A DNA stretch of 64,000 nucleotides, taken from contig NC_015422.1 in the NCBI RefSeq assembly GCF_000204645.1, forward strand, positions 4,789,001 to 4,853,000, given 5' to 3'. Below the pieces are notes generated by a model that was given only the letters and a program-made list of their open reading frames with translations, did not search any database and was not told where the DNA came from. Shown here one piece after another: positions 56,517 through 64,000 of this stretch. Numbering within the stretch: position 1 is the first letter of the stretch; each line of letters starts with the position of its first letter. This DNA comes from Alicycliphilus denitrificans K601. Its GTDB lineage: Bacteria > Pseudomonadota > Gammaproteobacteria > Burkholderiales > Burkholderiaceae_C. Both the position numbers and the translations under genes were made by a program.

Positions 56517-57262
56517 GCCTGCCGGCCTGGCGCGCGCACCTGCGCGACCCGTCCTTCCGCCAGGGCGCCAGGGACATGCTGGGCACCGGCCTGGGCATAG
56601 GCGCCTGGGGCCTGGTCACGGGCGTGGCCATGGTCAAGGGCGGCCTGTCCACGCCGCTGGCGCTGTTCATGTCGCTCACGGTGTACGCGGGCAGCGCACA
56701 GCTGGCCGTGCTGCCGCTCATGGTGGCGGGCGCGCCGCTGTGGGTGGTGTGGCTCACGGCCACCTGCGTGAACCTGCGCTTCGTGATCTTCAGCAGCATG
56801 TGGCGCAGCTACTTCGCGCACCTGCCGCGCCGCCAGCGCATGGCGCTGGGCTACTTCAGCGGCGACGTGATCTTCGTGTGCTTCATGCAGCGCTTCCCCA
56901 AGCCCCGGCCCGATCCCGCGCAGCTGCCCTACTTCTGGGGCGCGGCCACGACCAACTGGCTGGCCTGGCAAGTCCCGTCGGTGACCGGCATCATCCTGTC
57001 CAACGTCATCCCGCTGTCATGGGGCCTGGGCTTCGCCGGGGTGCTGGCGCTGCTGGGCATCCTGCTGTCCATGCTGGCAGACCGCGCGAGCTGGCTGGCC
57101 ACGGCCGTGGCCAGCACCGCGGCGGTGGCCACGTTCGCGCTGCCGCTCAAGCTCAACATCCTGGTGGCCATTGCCGCGGCCGTGACGGCCGGGCTGGTGA
57201 CGGAGGCGGGCGAGCGCGCGCTGCGGCGCGCACGTGCGCGCAGCGCGGGGGGCGATGCATGA
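56513..57262 (+). CDS. azlC: AzlC-family branched-chain amino acid exporter, large subunit
   Basis: A 249-residue inner-membrane protein of the LIV-E (AzlC/BrnF) family, exporting branched-chain amino acids with its small partner. The signature [20 protein letters not shown], then [20 protein letters not shown] and [15 protein letters not shown], is clear. About seven hydrophobic segments are present. It overlaps both fmt and azlD by ATGA, so all three are translationally coupled. Confidence 0.93.
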   Translation: MSLPAWRAHLRDPSFRQGARDMLGTGLGIGAWGLVTGVAMVKGGLSTPLALFMSLTVYAGSAQLAVLPLMVAGAPLWVVWLTATCVNLRFVIFSSMWRSYFAHLPRRQRMALGYFSGDVIFVCFMQRFPKPRPDPAQLPYFWGAATTNWLAWQVPSVTGIILSNVIPLSWGLGFAGVLALLGILLSMLADRASWLATAVASTAAVATFALPLKLNILVAIAAAVTAGLVTEAGERALRRARARSAGGDA

Positions 57263-57594
57263 ACGGCGCCTGGCTGGAACCCATCGTCGCCATCCTGGGG
57301 CTGGTGGCCATCACCCTGGTCACGCGCGCGTTCTTCATGATCCCCGAGCGCGACCTGCCCATGCCCGACTGGCTGCGCCGGGGCCTGAAGTACGCGCCGC
57401 TGGCGGCGCTGGCGGCCGTGATCGCGCCCGAGCTGGTCATGGCGCAGGGCGCGCTGATCCAGACCCTGGCCGACGCGCGCCTGCCCGCCGTGGCCGCCGC
57501 CGCCGTCTACTACTTCTGGCGCCGCGGCATCCTGGGCACCATCGTCGTGGGCATGGCCGTGTACCTGCCGCTGCACATGGGGCTGGGCTGGTGA
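57259..57594 (+). CDS. azlD: AzlD-family small subunit of the branched-chain amino acid exporter
   Basis: A 111-residue protein with three to four TM helices ([60 protein letters not shown]). The RAFF and LKYAP-A motifs are typical of AzlD/BrnE. It forms the exporter together with AzlC. The ATG at 57259 overlaps the azlC stop. It ends 70 bp before pgk. Confidence 0.9.
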   Translation: MNGAWLEPIVAILGLVAITLVTRAFFMIPERDLPMPDWLRRGLKYAPLAALAAVIAPELVMAQGALIQTLADARLPAVAAAAVYYFWRRGILGTIVVGMAVYLPLHMGLGW

Positions 57595-57664
57595 GCCGGT
57601 TACGGCGCGGTTACCACGGCGCCTACAATGCGGCGCGATTTCCATCCCCCCAAAGACCCGCCAC

Positions 57665-58858
57665 ATGCACATTCTTCGCTTCTCCGACCTCTGCGCCCAG
57701 GGCAAGGCCCGCGGCCAACGCGTGTTCATCCGCGCCGACCTGAACGTGCCCCAGGACGACGCCGGCCGCATCACCGAGGACACGCGCATCCGCGCGTCCG
57801 TGCCCTGCATCCGGATGGCGCTGGACGCCGGCGCCGCCGTCATGGTGACCAGCCACCTGGGCCGCCCGACCGAGGGCGAGTTCAAGCCCGGGGACTCCCT
57901 GGCGCCCGTCGCCCGCCGCCTGTCCGAGCTGCTGGGCCGGGAGGTGCCGCTCGTCGCCGGCTGGGTCGATGGCGTCCAGGTGCAGCCCGGCCAGGTCGTG
58001 CTGCTGGAGAACTGCCGCGTGAACAAGGGCGAGAAGAAGAACAGCCCTGAACTCGCGCAGAAGATGGCCGCCCTGTGCGACATCTACGTGAACGACGCCT
58101 TCGGCACCGCGCACCGCGCCGAGGGCACGACCTACGGCATCGCCGAGTACGCCAAGGTGGCCTGCGCCGGCCCGCTGCTGGCCGCCGAGATCGACGCCAT
58201 CACCAAGGCCCTGGCCAACCCGAAGCGCCCGCTGGTGGCCATCGTGGCCGGCAGCAAGGTGAGCACCAAGCTCACCATCCTGCAGAGCCTCTCGAAGAAC
58301 GTGGACGGGCTGGTCGTGGGCGGCGGCATCGCCAACACCTTCATGCTGGCCGCGGGCCTGCCGATCGGCAAGAGCCTGGCCGAGCCCGACCTGCTGGGCG
58401 AGGCCAAGGCCGTGATCGCCGCCATGGCCGCGCGCGGCGCCGAGGTGCCCATCCCCACCGACGTGGTCGTCGCCAAGGCCTTCGCCGCCGACGCGCCCGC
58501 CACCGTGAAGAAGGCCGCCGACGTGGCCGAGGACGACATGATCCTGGACATCGGCCCCGAGACCGCCGCGCGCCTGGCCGCGCAGCTCAAGGCCGCCGGC
58601 ACCATCGTCTGGAATGGCCCCGTGGGCGTGTTCGAGTTCGACCAGTTCGCCGGCGGCACCAAGGCGATCGCCCAGGCCATCGCCGAATCGAGCGCCTTCA
58701 GCATCGCTGGTGGCGGCGACACGCTGGCGGCCATCGCCAAGTACGGCATCGAGAACCAGGTGGGCTACATCTCCACGGGCGGCGGCGCCTTCCTGGAGGT
58801 GCTGGAGGGCAAGACGCTGCCGGCGTTCGAGATCCTGCAAAAACGCGCCGCCGGCTAG
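57665..58858 (+). CDS. pgk: Phosphoglycerate kinase
   Basis: Pgk (397 residues) transfers phosphate between 1,3-bisphosphoglycerate and ADP in glycolysis or gluconeogenesis. The N-terminal substrate site [59 protein letters not shown] and [14 protein letters not shown] are complete. The C-terminal nucleotide domain contains [50 protein letters not shown] and [14 protein letters not shown]. Its own promoter is probably in the 70-bp gap after azlD. Confidence 0.98.
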   Translation: MHILRFSDLCAQGKARGQRVFIRADLNVPQDDAGRITEDTRIRASVPCIRMALDAGAAVMVTSHLGRPTEGEFKPGDSLAPVARRLSELLGREVPLVAGWVDGVQVQPGQVVLLENCRVNKGEKKNSPELAQKMAALCDIYVNDAFGTAHRAEGTTYGIAEYAKVACAGPLLAAEIDAITKALANPKRPLVAIVAGSKVSTKLTILQSLSKNVDGLVVGGGIANTFMLAAGLPIGKSLAEPDLLGEAKAVIAAMAARGAEVPIPTDVVVAKAFAADAPATVKKAADVAEDDMILDIGPETAARLAAQLKAAGTIVWNGPVGVFEFDQFAGGTKAIAQAIAESSAFSIAGGGDTLAAIAKYGIENQVGYISTGGGAFLEVLEGKTLPAFEILQKRAAG

Positions 58859-58900
58859 ACCTGCGGCGCTTGCGGGCAAAACAACACATCGCGCCCCGAG

Positions 58901-58938
58901 GGCGGCCAAAACCGACATTCCCCTTGTTTTTGGCCGCC
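58901..58938. terminator. Long-loop stem after pgk
   Basis: Perfect 11-bp inverted repeat GGCGGCCAAAA (58901-58911) and TTTTGGCCGCC (58928-58938) with a 16-base loop, 42 bp after the pgk stop. It has no trailing T-run, so it may be a stabilising 3' hairpin rather than a classical terminator. Confidence 0.5.
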
Positions 58939-59017
58939 GCACCACTCAGAATCGTTCCCAAATGTGTAAGACATGAACATTCGTGTCTCGTGCAGATCAC
59001 CAATTCAGGAGGGAACC

Positions 59018-59704
59018 ATGTCTTTCACCAAGGCACTCGGGTGGACCGTGGCGGCCGGCGCCGCATTCGTGCTGGCAGGCTGCGGCAGCGCTCCGATACC
59101 GCTGTCCAAGAACTTCGAACTGACCAGCCAGTACAAGGTACGTTCGGCCGGCCACTGGGAACTGCTGTCGCGCGACGTGGTGGCGCAAACCCGCGCCACG
59201 CTGGAAAAGGCCGGCTATGCCCCGAATACGCCCCTGCATGTGGCGGCCCCGGCACAGCCAAGCGCGTTTGACCTGGGCTTTCGCGACTTCCTGATCACCG
59301 AGTTCGTCCAGGAAGGAGCCTCCGTGCAGCAAGGCCCCGGCGCCACGCTGGAGGTGAGCTACAACACCCAGGTGGTGCGCCACAACAGCGACCGCCCGCA
59401 CTTCATCCCCGGCCAGTTCACCATGCTCGCCGCCGGCGTGATGGCCGCCTACGGCCTGCGCCACGAACACCTCGACACCAAGCTGCTGGCCACGCTGGGC
59501 CTGACGACGGCCGCCGACTATGCGAACAGCATCAACTCCGGCGGCCCGACGAATACCGAGCTGATCCTCACCACCACCGTCTCGCGCGCCGGCCAGTACG
59601 TGGCCCGCAAGACCGACGTGTATTACCTCGAGAACGCAGACACGCCTCTGTTCCTGCGCCCCGCGCACTACCGCGCCGTCAACATGAAGGTGGTCTCGCA
59701 ATGA
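59018..59704 (+). CDS. Putative lipoprotein of unknown function
   Basis: A 228-residue predicted outer-membrane lipoprotein. The lipobox VLAGC places Cys at residue 22. AGGAGGG lies before the ATG at 59018, which was chosen over an in-frame ATG at 58973. The mature protein has no recognised domain; visible stretches are SAPIPLSKNFELTSQYKVRS, LGFRDFLITEFVQEGASVQQ and TELILTTTVSRAGQYVARKT, which look beta-rich. The stop overlaps the FlgO-like gene as ATGA, so the two probably work together. Confidence 0.8.
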   Translation: MSFTKALGWTVAAGAAFVLAGCGSAPIPLSKNFELTSQYKVRSAGHWELLSRDVVAQTRATLEKAGYAPNTPLHVAAPAQPSAFDLGFRDFLITEFVQEGASVQQGPGATLEVSYNTQVVRHNSDRPHFIPGQFTMLAAGVMAAYGLRHEHLDTKLLATLGLTTAADYANSINSGGPTNTELILTTTVSRAGQYVARKTDVYYLENADTPLFLRPAHYRAVNMKVVSQ

Positions 59705-60255
59705 AGCGCACACTCGCACTGGCCCTCGTGTCCGCCCTGTTCGCGGCAGGCTGCGCCCAGAAGGCGCCGCAGCTGCGCGTGGAGCCGACCTACCAGGAAG
59801 CGGCCAACGCCCCCCTGCTGCAGAACAGCCGCGAGGCGGTCGGCCGCTTGGTGGCCGGCCTGGACGTGGCGGCCACGGGCCCCGGCCCGGTACTGGTGGC
59901 CACGGTGGTCAACGTGAACGACCTGAGCCGCTCCGCCCCGCTGGGGCGCACGCTGTCCGAGCAATACGCCAACAACATGGCCGCCATCGGCTTCGACGTC
60001 AAGGAGATCAAGCTGCGCGGCGACGTCTTCGTCAAGGAAGGCGCCGGCGAGCTGCTGCTGTCGCGCGAGATCAAGGACATCGCGCGCCACCACAACGCCT
60101 CCATGGTGCTCGTGGGCACCTATTCGCCCGCCGCCAACTTCACCTATGTGAGCATGAAACTGGTGCGCACGGAGGACAGCCGCATCATCCGCGGGCATGA
60201 CTACGCACTGCCCAACGACCGCGACGTGCAGCGCCTGCTGGCGGTGGCGCGCTGA
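59701..60255 (+). CDS. FlgO-domain-like lipoprotein
   Basis: A 184-residue predicted lipoprotein; AAGC puts the lipidated Cys at residue 18. The central part (LQNSREAVGRLVAGLDVAAT; VLVATVVNVNDLSRSAPLGR; LSEQYANNMAAIGFDVKEIK) matches the FlgO fold, an outer-membrane protein linked to flagellar stability in Vibrio but also found away from flagella. VLVGTYSPAANFTYVSMKLV and RIIRGHDYALP are family-like. Translation is coupled to the preceding lipoprotein. A terminator follows 16 bp after the stop. Confidence 0.85.
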   Translation: MKRTLALALVSALFAAGCAQKAPQLRVEPTYQEAANAPLLQNSREAVGRLVAGLDVAATGPGPVLVATVVNVNDLSRSAPLGRTLSEQYANNMAAIGFDVKEIKLRGDVFVKEGAGELLLSREIKDIARHHNASMVLVGTYSPAANFTYVSMKLVRTEDSRIIRGHDYALPNDRDVQRLLAVAR

Positions 60256-60271
60256 AGCGCCTGCGCCCCAG

Positions 60272-60298
60272 CCGCCGGCACGGTCCGCCGGCGGTTTT
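60272..60298 (+). terminator. Rho-independent terminator after the FlgO-like gene
   Basis: Stem CCGCCGGC (60272-60279), 7-base loop, GCCGGCGG (60287-60294), followed by TTTTC. It separates the lipoprotein pair from the convergent EamA transporter gene. Confidence 0.85.
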
Positions 60299-60368
60299 CT
60301 TCGATCCATGAACGGGCGCCGCTGCCGGCGCCCTGCGGGCAGGCGCCGGATGCCGTCTGGCACTCTGC

Positions 60369-61250
60369 TTACTTTTTATTGGCGGGCCACAGCACCGAGG
60401 CAATCGCCACCGCCATCAGCGCCACGGCCGTCCAGTCCTGCCAGCGCAGCACCTCGCCCAGCCACAGGGCGCCGCTGAACACGCCCAGCACGGGGATCAT
60501 CATCACGCTGAGCGTGGAGGCCACGGGCGGCAGCGTGCGCACCAGGAAGAACCACGCCGTCTGCGCGAAGCCCAGCACCAGCAGGCCGTTGTAGAGGATG
60601 GCGGCCCAGGCCTGGCGGTCGGGCATATGCCAGCGCTCATGCTCGAACAGCGCCGCCAGCACCGTGAGGCTGGCGCAGGTGATGGCCACCATCCAGAACG
60701 ACAGCGTGATCAGCGGCACGGGCACGGGCAGGCGGCGCAGCAGCTGCGTGCCCAGGGCCCAGCTGGCGGCGGAGACCAGCATCAGCGTCACCCCCATGGG
60801 CCGGCTGCCCAGGGCGCCCATCTCGTGCCACAGCAGCAGCACCACACCCAGCAGCGCCGCGCCCACGCCGGCCCAGCCGCGCCGCGCCAGCCGGTCGCCG
60901 AAGAACAGCGCCCCGATGACGGCCGAGAAGATGGGCATGGTGTAGCCGAGGATGGCCGCGCGCCCGCTCGACAGCAGCGGGATCGCCAGGATCATGAGCA
61001 CGTGCCACAGCACCATGTTGGTGAGCGCCAGCAGCGCCACGCGGCCCCAGTGCTCGCGCGGTATGGCGAGCGGCAGGCCCTGCTGGCGCACCAGCAGCGC
61101 CAGGATGGGCAGACCCAGCCACAGCGAGGCCATGCGGAAGGTGAGCGGCGGGAAATGCGCCACGCCCATCTTCATCACCGGCCAGTTGAAGCCCCACACC
61201 AGGGTCAAGAGGACAAGGACGATGAGCTGGCGGCGAGAGAAGGCAGGCAT
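60369..61250 (-). CDS. EamA/DMT-family transporter
   Basis: A 293-residue inner-membrane protein with ten predicted TM helices, made of two EamA repeats. Repeat 1 has [20 protein letters not shown] and [20 protein letters not shown]; repeat 2 has [20 protein letters not shown] and [20 protein letters not shown]. Such drug/metabolite transporters usually export amino acids or other metabolites; the substrate is unknown. The ATG at 61250 was chosen because the upstream frame overlaps the pyrF promoter. It is divergent from pyrF by 49 bp. Confidence 0.92.
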   Translation of the reverse strand: MPAFSRRQLIVLVLLTLVWGFNWPVMKMGVAHFPPLTFRMASLWLGLPILALLVRQQGLPLAIPREHWGRVALLALTNMVLWHVLMILAIPLLSSGRAAILGYTMPIFSAVIGALFFGDRLARRGWAGVGAALLGVVLLLWHEMGALGSRPMGVTLMLVSAASWALGTQLLRRLPVPVPLITLSFWMVAITCASLTVLAALFEHERWHMPDRQAWAAILYNGLLVLGFAQTAWFFLVRTLPPVASTLSVMMIPVLGVFSGALWLGEVLRWQDWTAVALMAVAIASVLWPANKK

Positions 61251-61299
61251 GGCGCGCGATTGTGCCGGGCCTGCGCAACGCCTGCCTAAAATCACGGCC

Positions 61300-62124
61300 A
61301 TGACCTTTCTCGACATGCTGCGCGACGCCACGGCGCGCAATGACTCCCTGCTGTGTGTGGGCCTGGACCCGGAGCCCACGCGCTTTCCCGAGTCGGTGCG
61401 TGGCGAAGCGCACAGGATCTACGACTTCTGCGCCGCCATCGTGGACGCCACGGCCGACCTGGTGTGCGCCTTCAAGCCGCAGATCGCCTACTTCGCCGCG
61501 CACGCCGCCGAGGACCAGCTCGAACGCCTGATGCAGCACATGCGCGCCAACGCGCCGCACGTGCCGGTGATCCTGGACGCCAAGCGCGGCGACATCGGCT
61601 CCACGGCCGAGCAGTACGCGCGCGAGGCCTTCGAGCGCTACGGCGCCGACGCCGTGACGCTTTCGCCCTTCATGGGCTTCGACTCCATCGCGCCCTACCT
61701 GGAGTACCACGGCAAGGGCGCTTTTCTGCTGTGCCGCACCTCCAACCCCGGCGGCGACGACCTGCAGGCCCAGCGCCTGGCCAGCGTGGAGGGCCAGCCG
61801 CTGCTGTACGAGCACGTGGCGCGCCTGGCGCAAGGGCAGTGGAACAAGAACGGCCAGCTGGGCCTGGTGGTGGGCGCCACCTACCCGGCCGAGATCGAGC
61901 GCGTGCGCGCCCTTGCGCCCACGCTGCCGCTGCTGATCCCCGGCGTGGGCGCGCAGGGCGGCGACGCCGCCGCCACCGTGCGCGCCGGGCTGCGCGAGGA
62001 CGGGCCTATCATCGTCAACTCGTCGCGCGCCGTGCTCTACGCATCGGGCGGGGCCGACTTCGCCGCGGCCGCGCGCAGCGCCGCCCAGGCCACGCGCGCC
62101 GCGCTCAACGCCGCGCGCGTCTAG
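61300..62124 (+). CDS. pyrF: Orotidine 5'-phosphate decarboxylase (long, type 2)
   Basis: PyrF (274 residues) converts OMP to UMP. It belongs to the longer type-2 group: [40 protein letters not shown], and the catalytic [20 protein letters not shown] with D93, K95 and D98. [15 protein letters not shown] and [12 protein letters not shown] with [11 protein letters not shown] bind the phosphate. The ATG at 61300 sits in a 49-bp divergent promoter region. A LysR gene follows 16 bp later. Confidence 0.97.
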   Translation: MTFLDMLRDATARNDSLLCVGLDPEPTRFPESVRGEAHRIYDFCAAIVDATADLVCAFKPQIAYFAAHAAEDQLERLMQHMRANAPHVPVILDAKRGDIGSTAEQYAREAFERYGADAVTLSPFMGFDSIAPYLEYHGKGAFLLCRTSNPGGDDLQAQRLASVEGQPLLYEHVARLAQGQWNKNGQLGLVVGATYPAEIERVRALAPTLPLLIPGVGAQGGDAAATVRAGLREDGPIIVNSSRAVLYASGGADFAAAARSAAQATRAALNAARV

Positions 62125-62140
62125 CCCCCAGCCTCCGGCC

Positions 62141-63037
62141 ATGCAACTCAAGTGGCTGGAGGACTTTATCGCGCTCGCCCATGAGCGCAGCTTCACCCGC
62201 GCGGCCGAGCTGCGCCACGTGACCCACCCCGCGTTCGGCCGGCGCATCCGCGCGCTGGAGGCCTGGGCAGGCACGCCGCTCACCGAGCGCGAAGGCGGCG
62301 GCCCCGTGCGGCTCACGCCCGCGGGCCAAGCCTTCCTGGAGACCGCGCAGCAGATGGCCCAGGGCCTGGCCCATTCGCACGAGGAGCTGCGCGCCATCGC
62401 CGGGCGGCAGGCGCGCACCGTCACCCTGGCCACGGGCCGCACCCTGGCGCGCACGGTGGTGGCCGACTGGCTGGCCCGCATCCAGCCCGTGCTGGAGGGC
62501 GGCGAACTGCGCGTGCGCACCTGCGCGCTGGCCGAGTCGGTGGCGATGATCGAGCGCGGCGAAGCCGACTTCACCCTGGCCTACCACCACACCTCGCTCG
62601 CCGTGCGCCTGGACGCGCGGCAATTCACCCACCTCGCGCTCGCCACCGACCGCCTGGTTCCCGTGGTGCGCGCCCGCGCCGGCGGCGCACCGCTGCACCA
62701 CTTTGGCGGCACGGGCGCGGTGCCCTACCTCGCCTACTCGCACACGCTGGCGCTCGGCCGGCTGGTGGAGGATCACCTGGCGCACGACCCGCTGGCGCCG
62801 CGTCTGGCGCGCGTGGTGGAGTGCGACTCGGCCGACGCGCAGCATGAATACGTTCTGCGCGGCCTGGGCGTGGCCTGGCTGCCCTGGTCCATGGTGCACG
62901 CCGACTGCCAGTCCGGCCGGCTGGCCCTTGCGGGCGACGAGCGCATGGAGGTGCGCTTCGACGTGCGCATGTACCGGCCCAAGCGCCGGCTCTCGCCCTG
63001 GGCCGAGGCGCTGTGGGGCACGCTGGCGCGCAAGTAG
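62141..63037 (+). CDS. LysR-family regulator, HypT/YjiE-like
   Basis: A 298-residue LysR protein. The HTH (1-60) reads MQLKWLEDFIALAHERSFTR, AAELRHVTHPAFGRRIRALE, which is close to HypT (YjiE)-type regulators that respond to hypochlorite or other oxidants. The effector domain has VTLATGRTLARTVVADWLAR and CDSADAQHEYVLRGLGVAWL. The ligand assignment is only by similarity in the HTH. It lies 16 bp after pyrF and 119 bp before the Bug receptor gene on the same strand; it may regulate the latter. Confidence 0.9.
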   Translation: MQLKWLEDFIALAHERSFTRAAELRHVTHPAFGRRIRALEAWAGTPLTEREGGGPVRLTPAGQAFLETAQQMAQGLAHSHEELRAIAGRQARTVTLATGRTLARTVVADWLARIQPVLEGGELRVRTCALAESVAMIERGEADFTLAYHHTSLAVRLDARQFTHLALATDRLVPVVRARAGGAPLHHFGGTGAVPYLAYSHTLALGRLVEDHLAHDPLAPRLARVVECDSADAQHEYVLRGLGVAWLPWSMVHADCQSGRLALAGDERMEVRFDVRMYRPKRRLSPWAEALWGTLARK

Positions 63038-63156
63038 CCCCCGCACAAACCCGTATACCGCGTGCACAGAATGCACGGTCTGGTGCCACTTCGGCACCGT
63101 ATGGCGACGGTGCGCTTCCACAATGCAGGCACCCCACCCTGCCCATGGAGAACGCC

Positions 63157-64000
63157 ATGCATCCTTCCCGCACCCCCGCCCCGCTGCGCCGCGCGCTGCT
63201 GGCCGGCGCCGCGCTGCTCGCCGCCGCCAGCCCCGCGGTCTTCGCCCAGACGCCGGTCTACCCCAGCAAGCCCATCACCATCGTCGTGGGCTATCCGCCC
63301 GGCGGCAGCACCGACCTGACGGGCCGTGCCGTGGGCGCGGAGCTGTCCAACCGCCTGGGCGTACCCGTGGTGATAGAGAACCTCGGCGGCGCGGGCGGCG
63401 CCATCGGCGCGCAGAAGGTGGCGAGCAGCGCGCCCGACGGCTACACGCTACTGGTGGGCGCCAACAACGAGATCGCCATCAACAAGCTCGTGACCAAGAA
63501 GGTTAAGTACGATATCAAGGACTTCACGGCCATCGGCCTCGTCGCCTCGCAGCCGCTGGTGCTGGTGGCCGGCACCCACACCGGCGTGAAGAACATCGCC
63601 GAGTTCACCGAGCGCGTGCGCAGGAACCCCGGCAAGTTCAGCTACGGCAGCTCGGGCGTGGGCACCTCGCTGCACCTGGCCGGCGAGATGATCAAGGAAC
63701 AGGGCAAGCTGTTCATGACGCACATCCCCTACCGCGGCGTGGCGCCGCTGACCAACGACCTGGTGGGCAACAACCTGGAGTTCGGCGTGTTCGTGCTCTC
63801 CAGCGGCCTGCCGCACATCAAGAGCGGCAAGGTGGTCGCGCTGGGCACCACCGAGGCCAGGCGCTCGGCGGCGGCGCCCGACATCCCCGCGCTGGCCGAG
63901 TCGGCGCAGTACAAGAACGTGGACATCGGCACCTGGTTCGCCCTCATGGCGCCGGCCAACCTGCCCAGGCCCGTGGCCGAGCGGCTGAAGAAGGCGCTGG
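63157..64000 (+). CDS. Bug-family tripartite tricarboxylate receptor, partial (runs off the right edge)
   Basis: 281 codons of a periplasmic carboxylate-binding protein. A signal peptide ending near VFAQ (residue 28) is followed by YPSKPITIVVGYPPGGSTDL, the hallmark of Bug/TctC receptors, then VIENLGGAGGAIGAQKVASS, DGYTLLVGANNEIAINKLV and KFSYGSSGVGTSLHLAGEMI. The ATG at 63157 has GGAG six bases upstream; an ATG at 63145 is in frame but without a ribosome-binding site. The last ~40 residues lie outside the window. The substrate is unknown. Confidence 0.93.
   Translation, partial: MHPSRTPAPLRRALLAGAALLAAASPAVFAQTPVYPSKPITIVVGYPPGGSTDLTGRAVGAELSNRLGVPVVIENLGGAGGAIGAQKVASSAPDGYTLLVGANNEIAINKLVTKKVKYDIKDFTAIGLVASQPLVLVAGTHTGVKNIAEFTERVRRNPGKFSYGSSGVGTSLHLAGEMIKEQGKLFMTHIPYRGVAPLTNDLVGNNLEFGVFVLSSGLPHIKSGKVVALGTTEARRSAAAPDIPALAESAQYKNVDIGTWFALMAPANLPRPVAERLKKAL

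Overview
The window is a GC-rich chromosomal segment of a betaproteobacterium, most likely a member of the Comamonadaceae (Acidovorax / Alicycliphilus / Melaminivora type). The evidence is the gene set and order: recA-recX; DUF1631 next to secF-secD-yajC; a fused indolepyruvate ferredoxin oxidoreductase with a divergent Lrp-type regulator; TerC behind a yybP-ykoY riboswitch; sucC-sucD; and Bug-type tripartite tricarboxylate receptors. No rRNA operon, intact tRNA, insertion sequence or CRISPR array was seen.

Layout. 1-2 kb: 5' end of a MarR-type regulator, then recA behind two tandem LexA boxes, and recX. 2-7.6 kb (minus): DUF1631 protein and secF, secD, yajC. 7.8-12 kb: indolepyruvate oxidoreductase and its divergent Lrp-type regulator. 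12-16 kb: MFS exporter, mltA, a 40-residue membrane protein, a glycine-zipper OmpA lipoprotein. 16-24 kb (minus): a tightly coupled operon yhdP - nitrilase-fold amidase - sensor kinase - FixJ-type regulator. 24-31 kb: glnE and an RND efflux pair. 31-36.4 kb: GST, purB, yaeQ, two small Cys-rich proteins, and Mn-riboswitch-controlled terC. 36.4-39.1 kb: LysR regulator beside a decayed CoA-transferase / Bug-receptor chimera. 39.3-41.8 kb: YvlD-like membrane protein, M48 peptidase, moaC. 41.8-45.1 kb: an AT-richer type IV pilin module (pilin, TfpZ-like accessory protein, LTA-synthase-like membrane enzyme) that begins beside a degenerate tRNA-Arg. 45.3-48.5 kb: cyclic-nucleotide phosphodiesterase-like MBL protein, FHA protein, PP2C phosphatase, second TerC. 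48.6-54.3 kb: sucD-sucC, argC, dprA, LysM protein. 54.5-58.9 kb: def - lipoprotein - fmt - azlC - azlD, then pgk. 59-64 kb: a lipoprotein / FlgO-like pair, an EamA transporter, pyrF, LysR, and a partial Bug receptor.

Two non-coding structures stand out. The first is a dispersed element of about 45 bp with at least eleven recognisable copies, mostly between genes. In three places it has become coding sequence: inside fmt, at the 3' end of the RND adaptor gene, and in the signal-peptide region of the M48 protease. The second is a 267-bp element at 34196-34462 made of three perfect inverted repeats arranged as a three-way junction. The most interesting protein-level hypothesis is the pilin module: an alkaline-phosphatase-superfamily membrane transferase is encoded directly behind a pilin and a TfpZ-type accessory gene, which suggests a pilin-directed phospho-modification.
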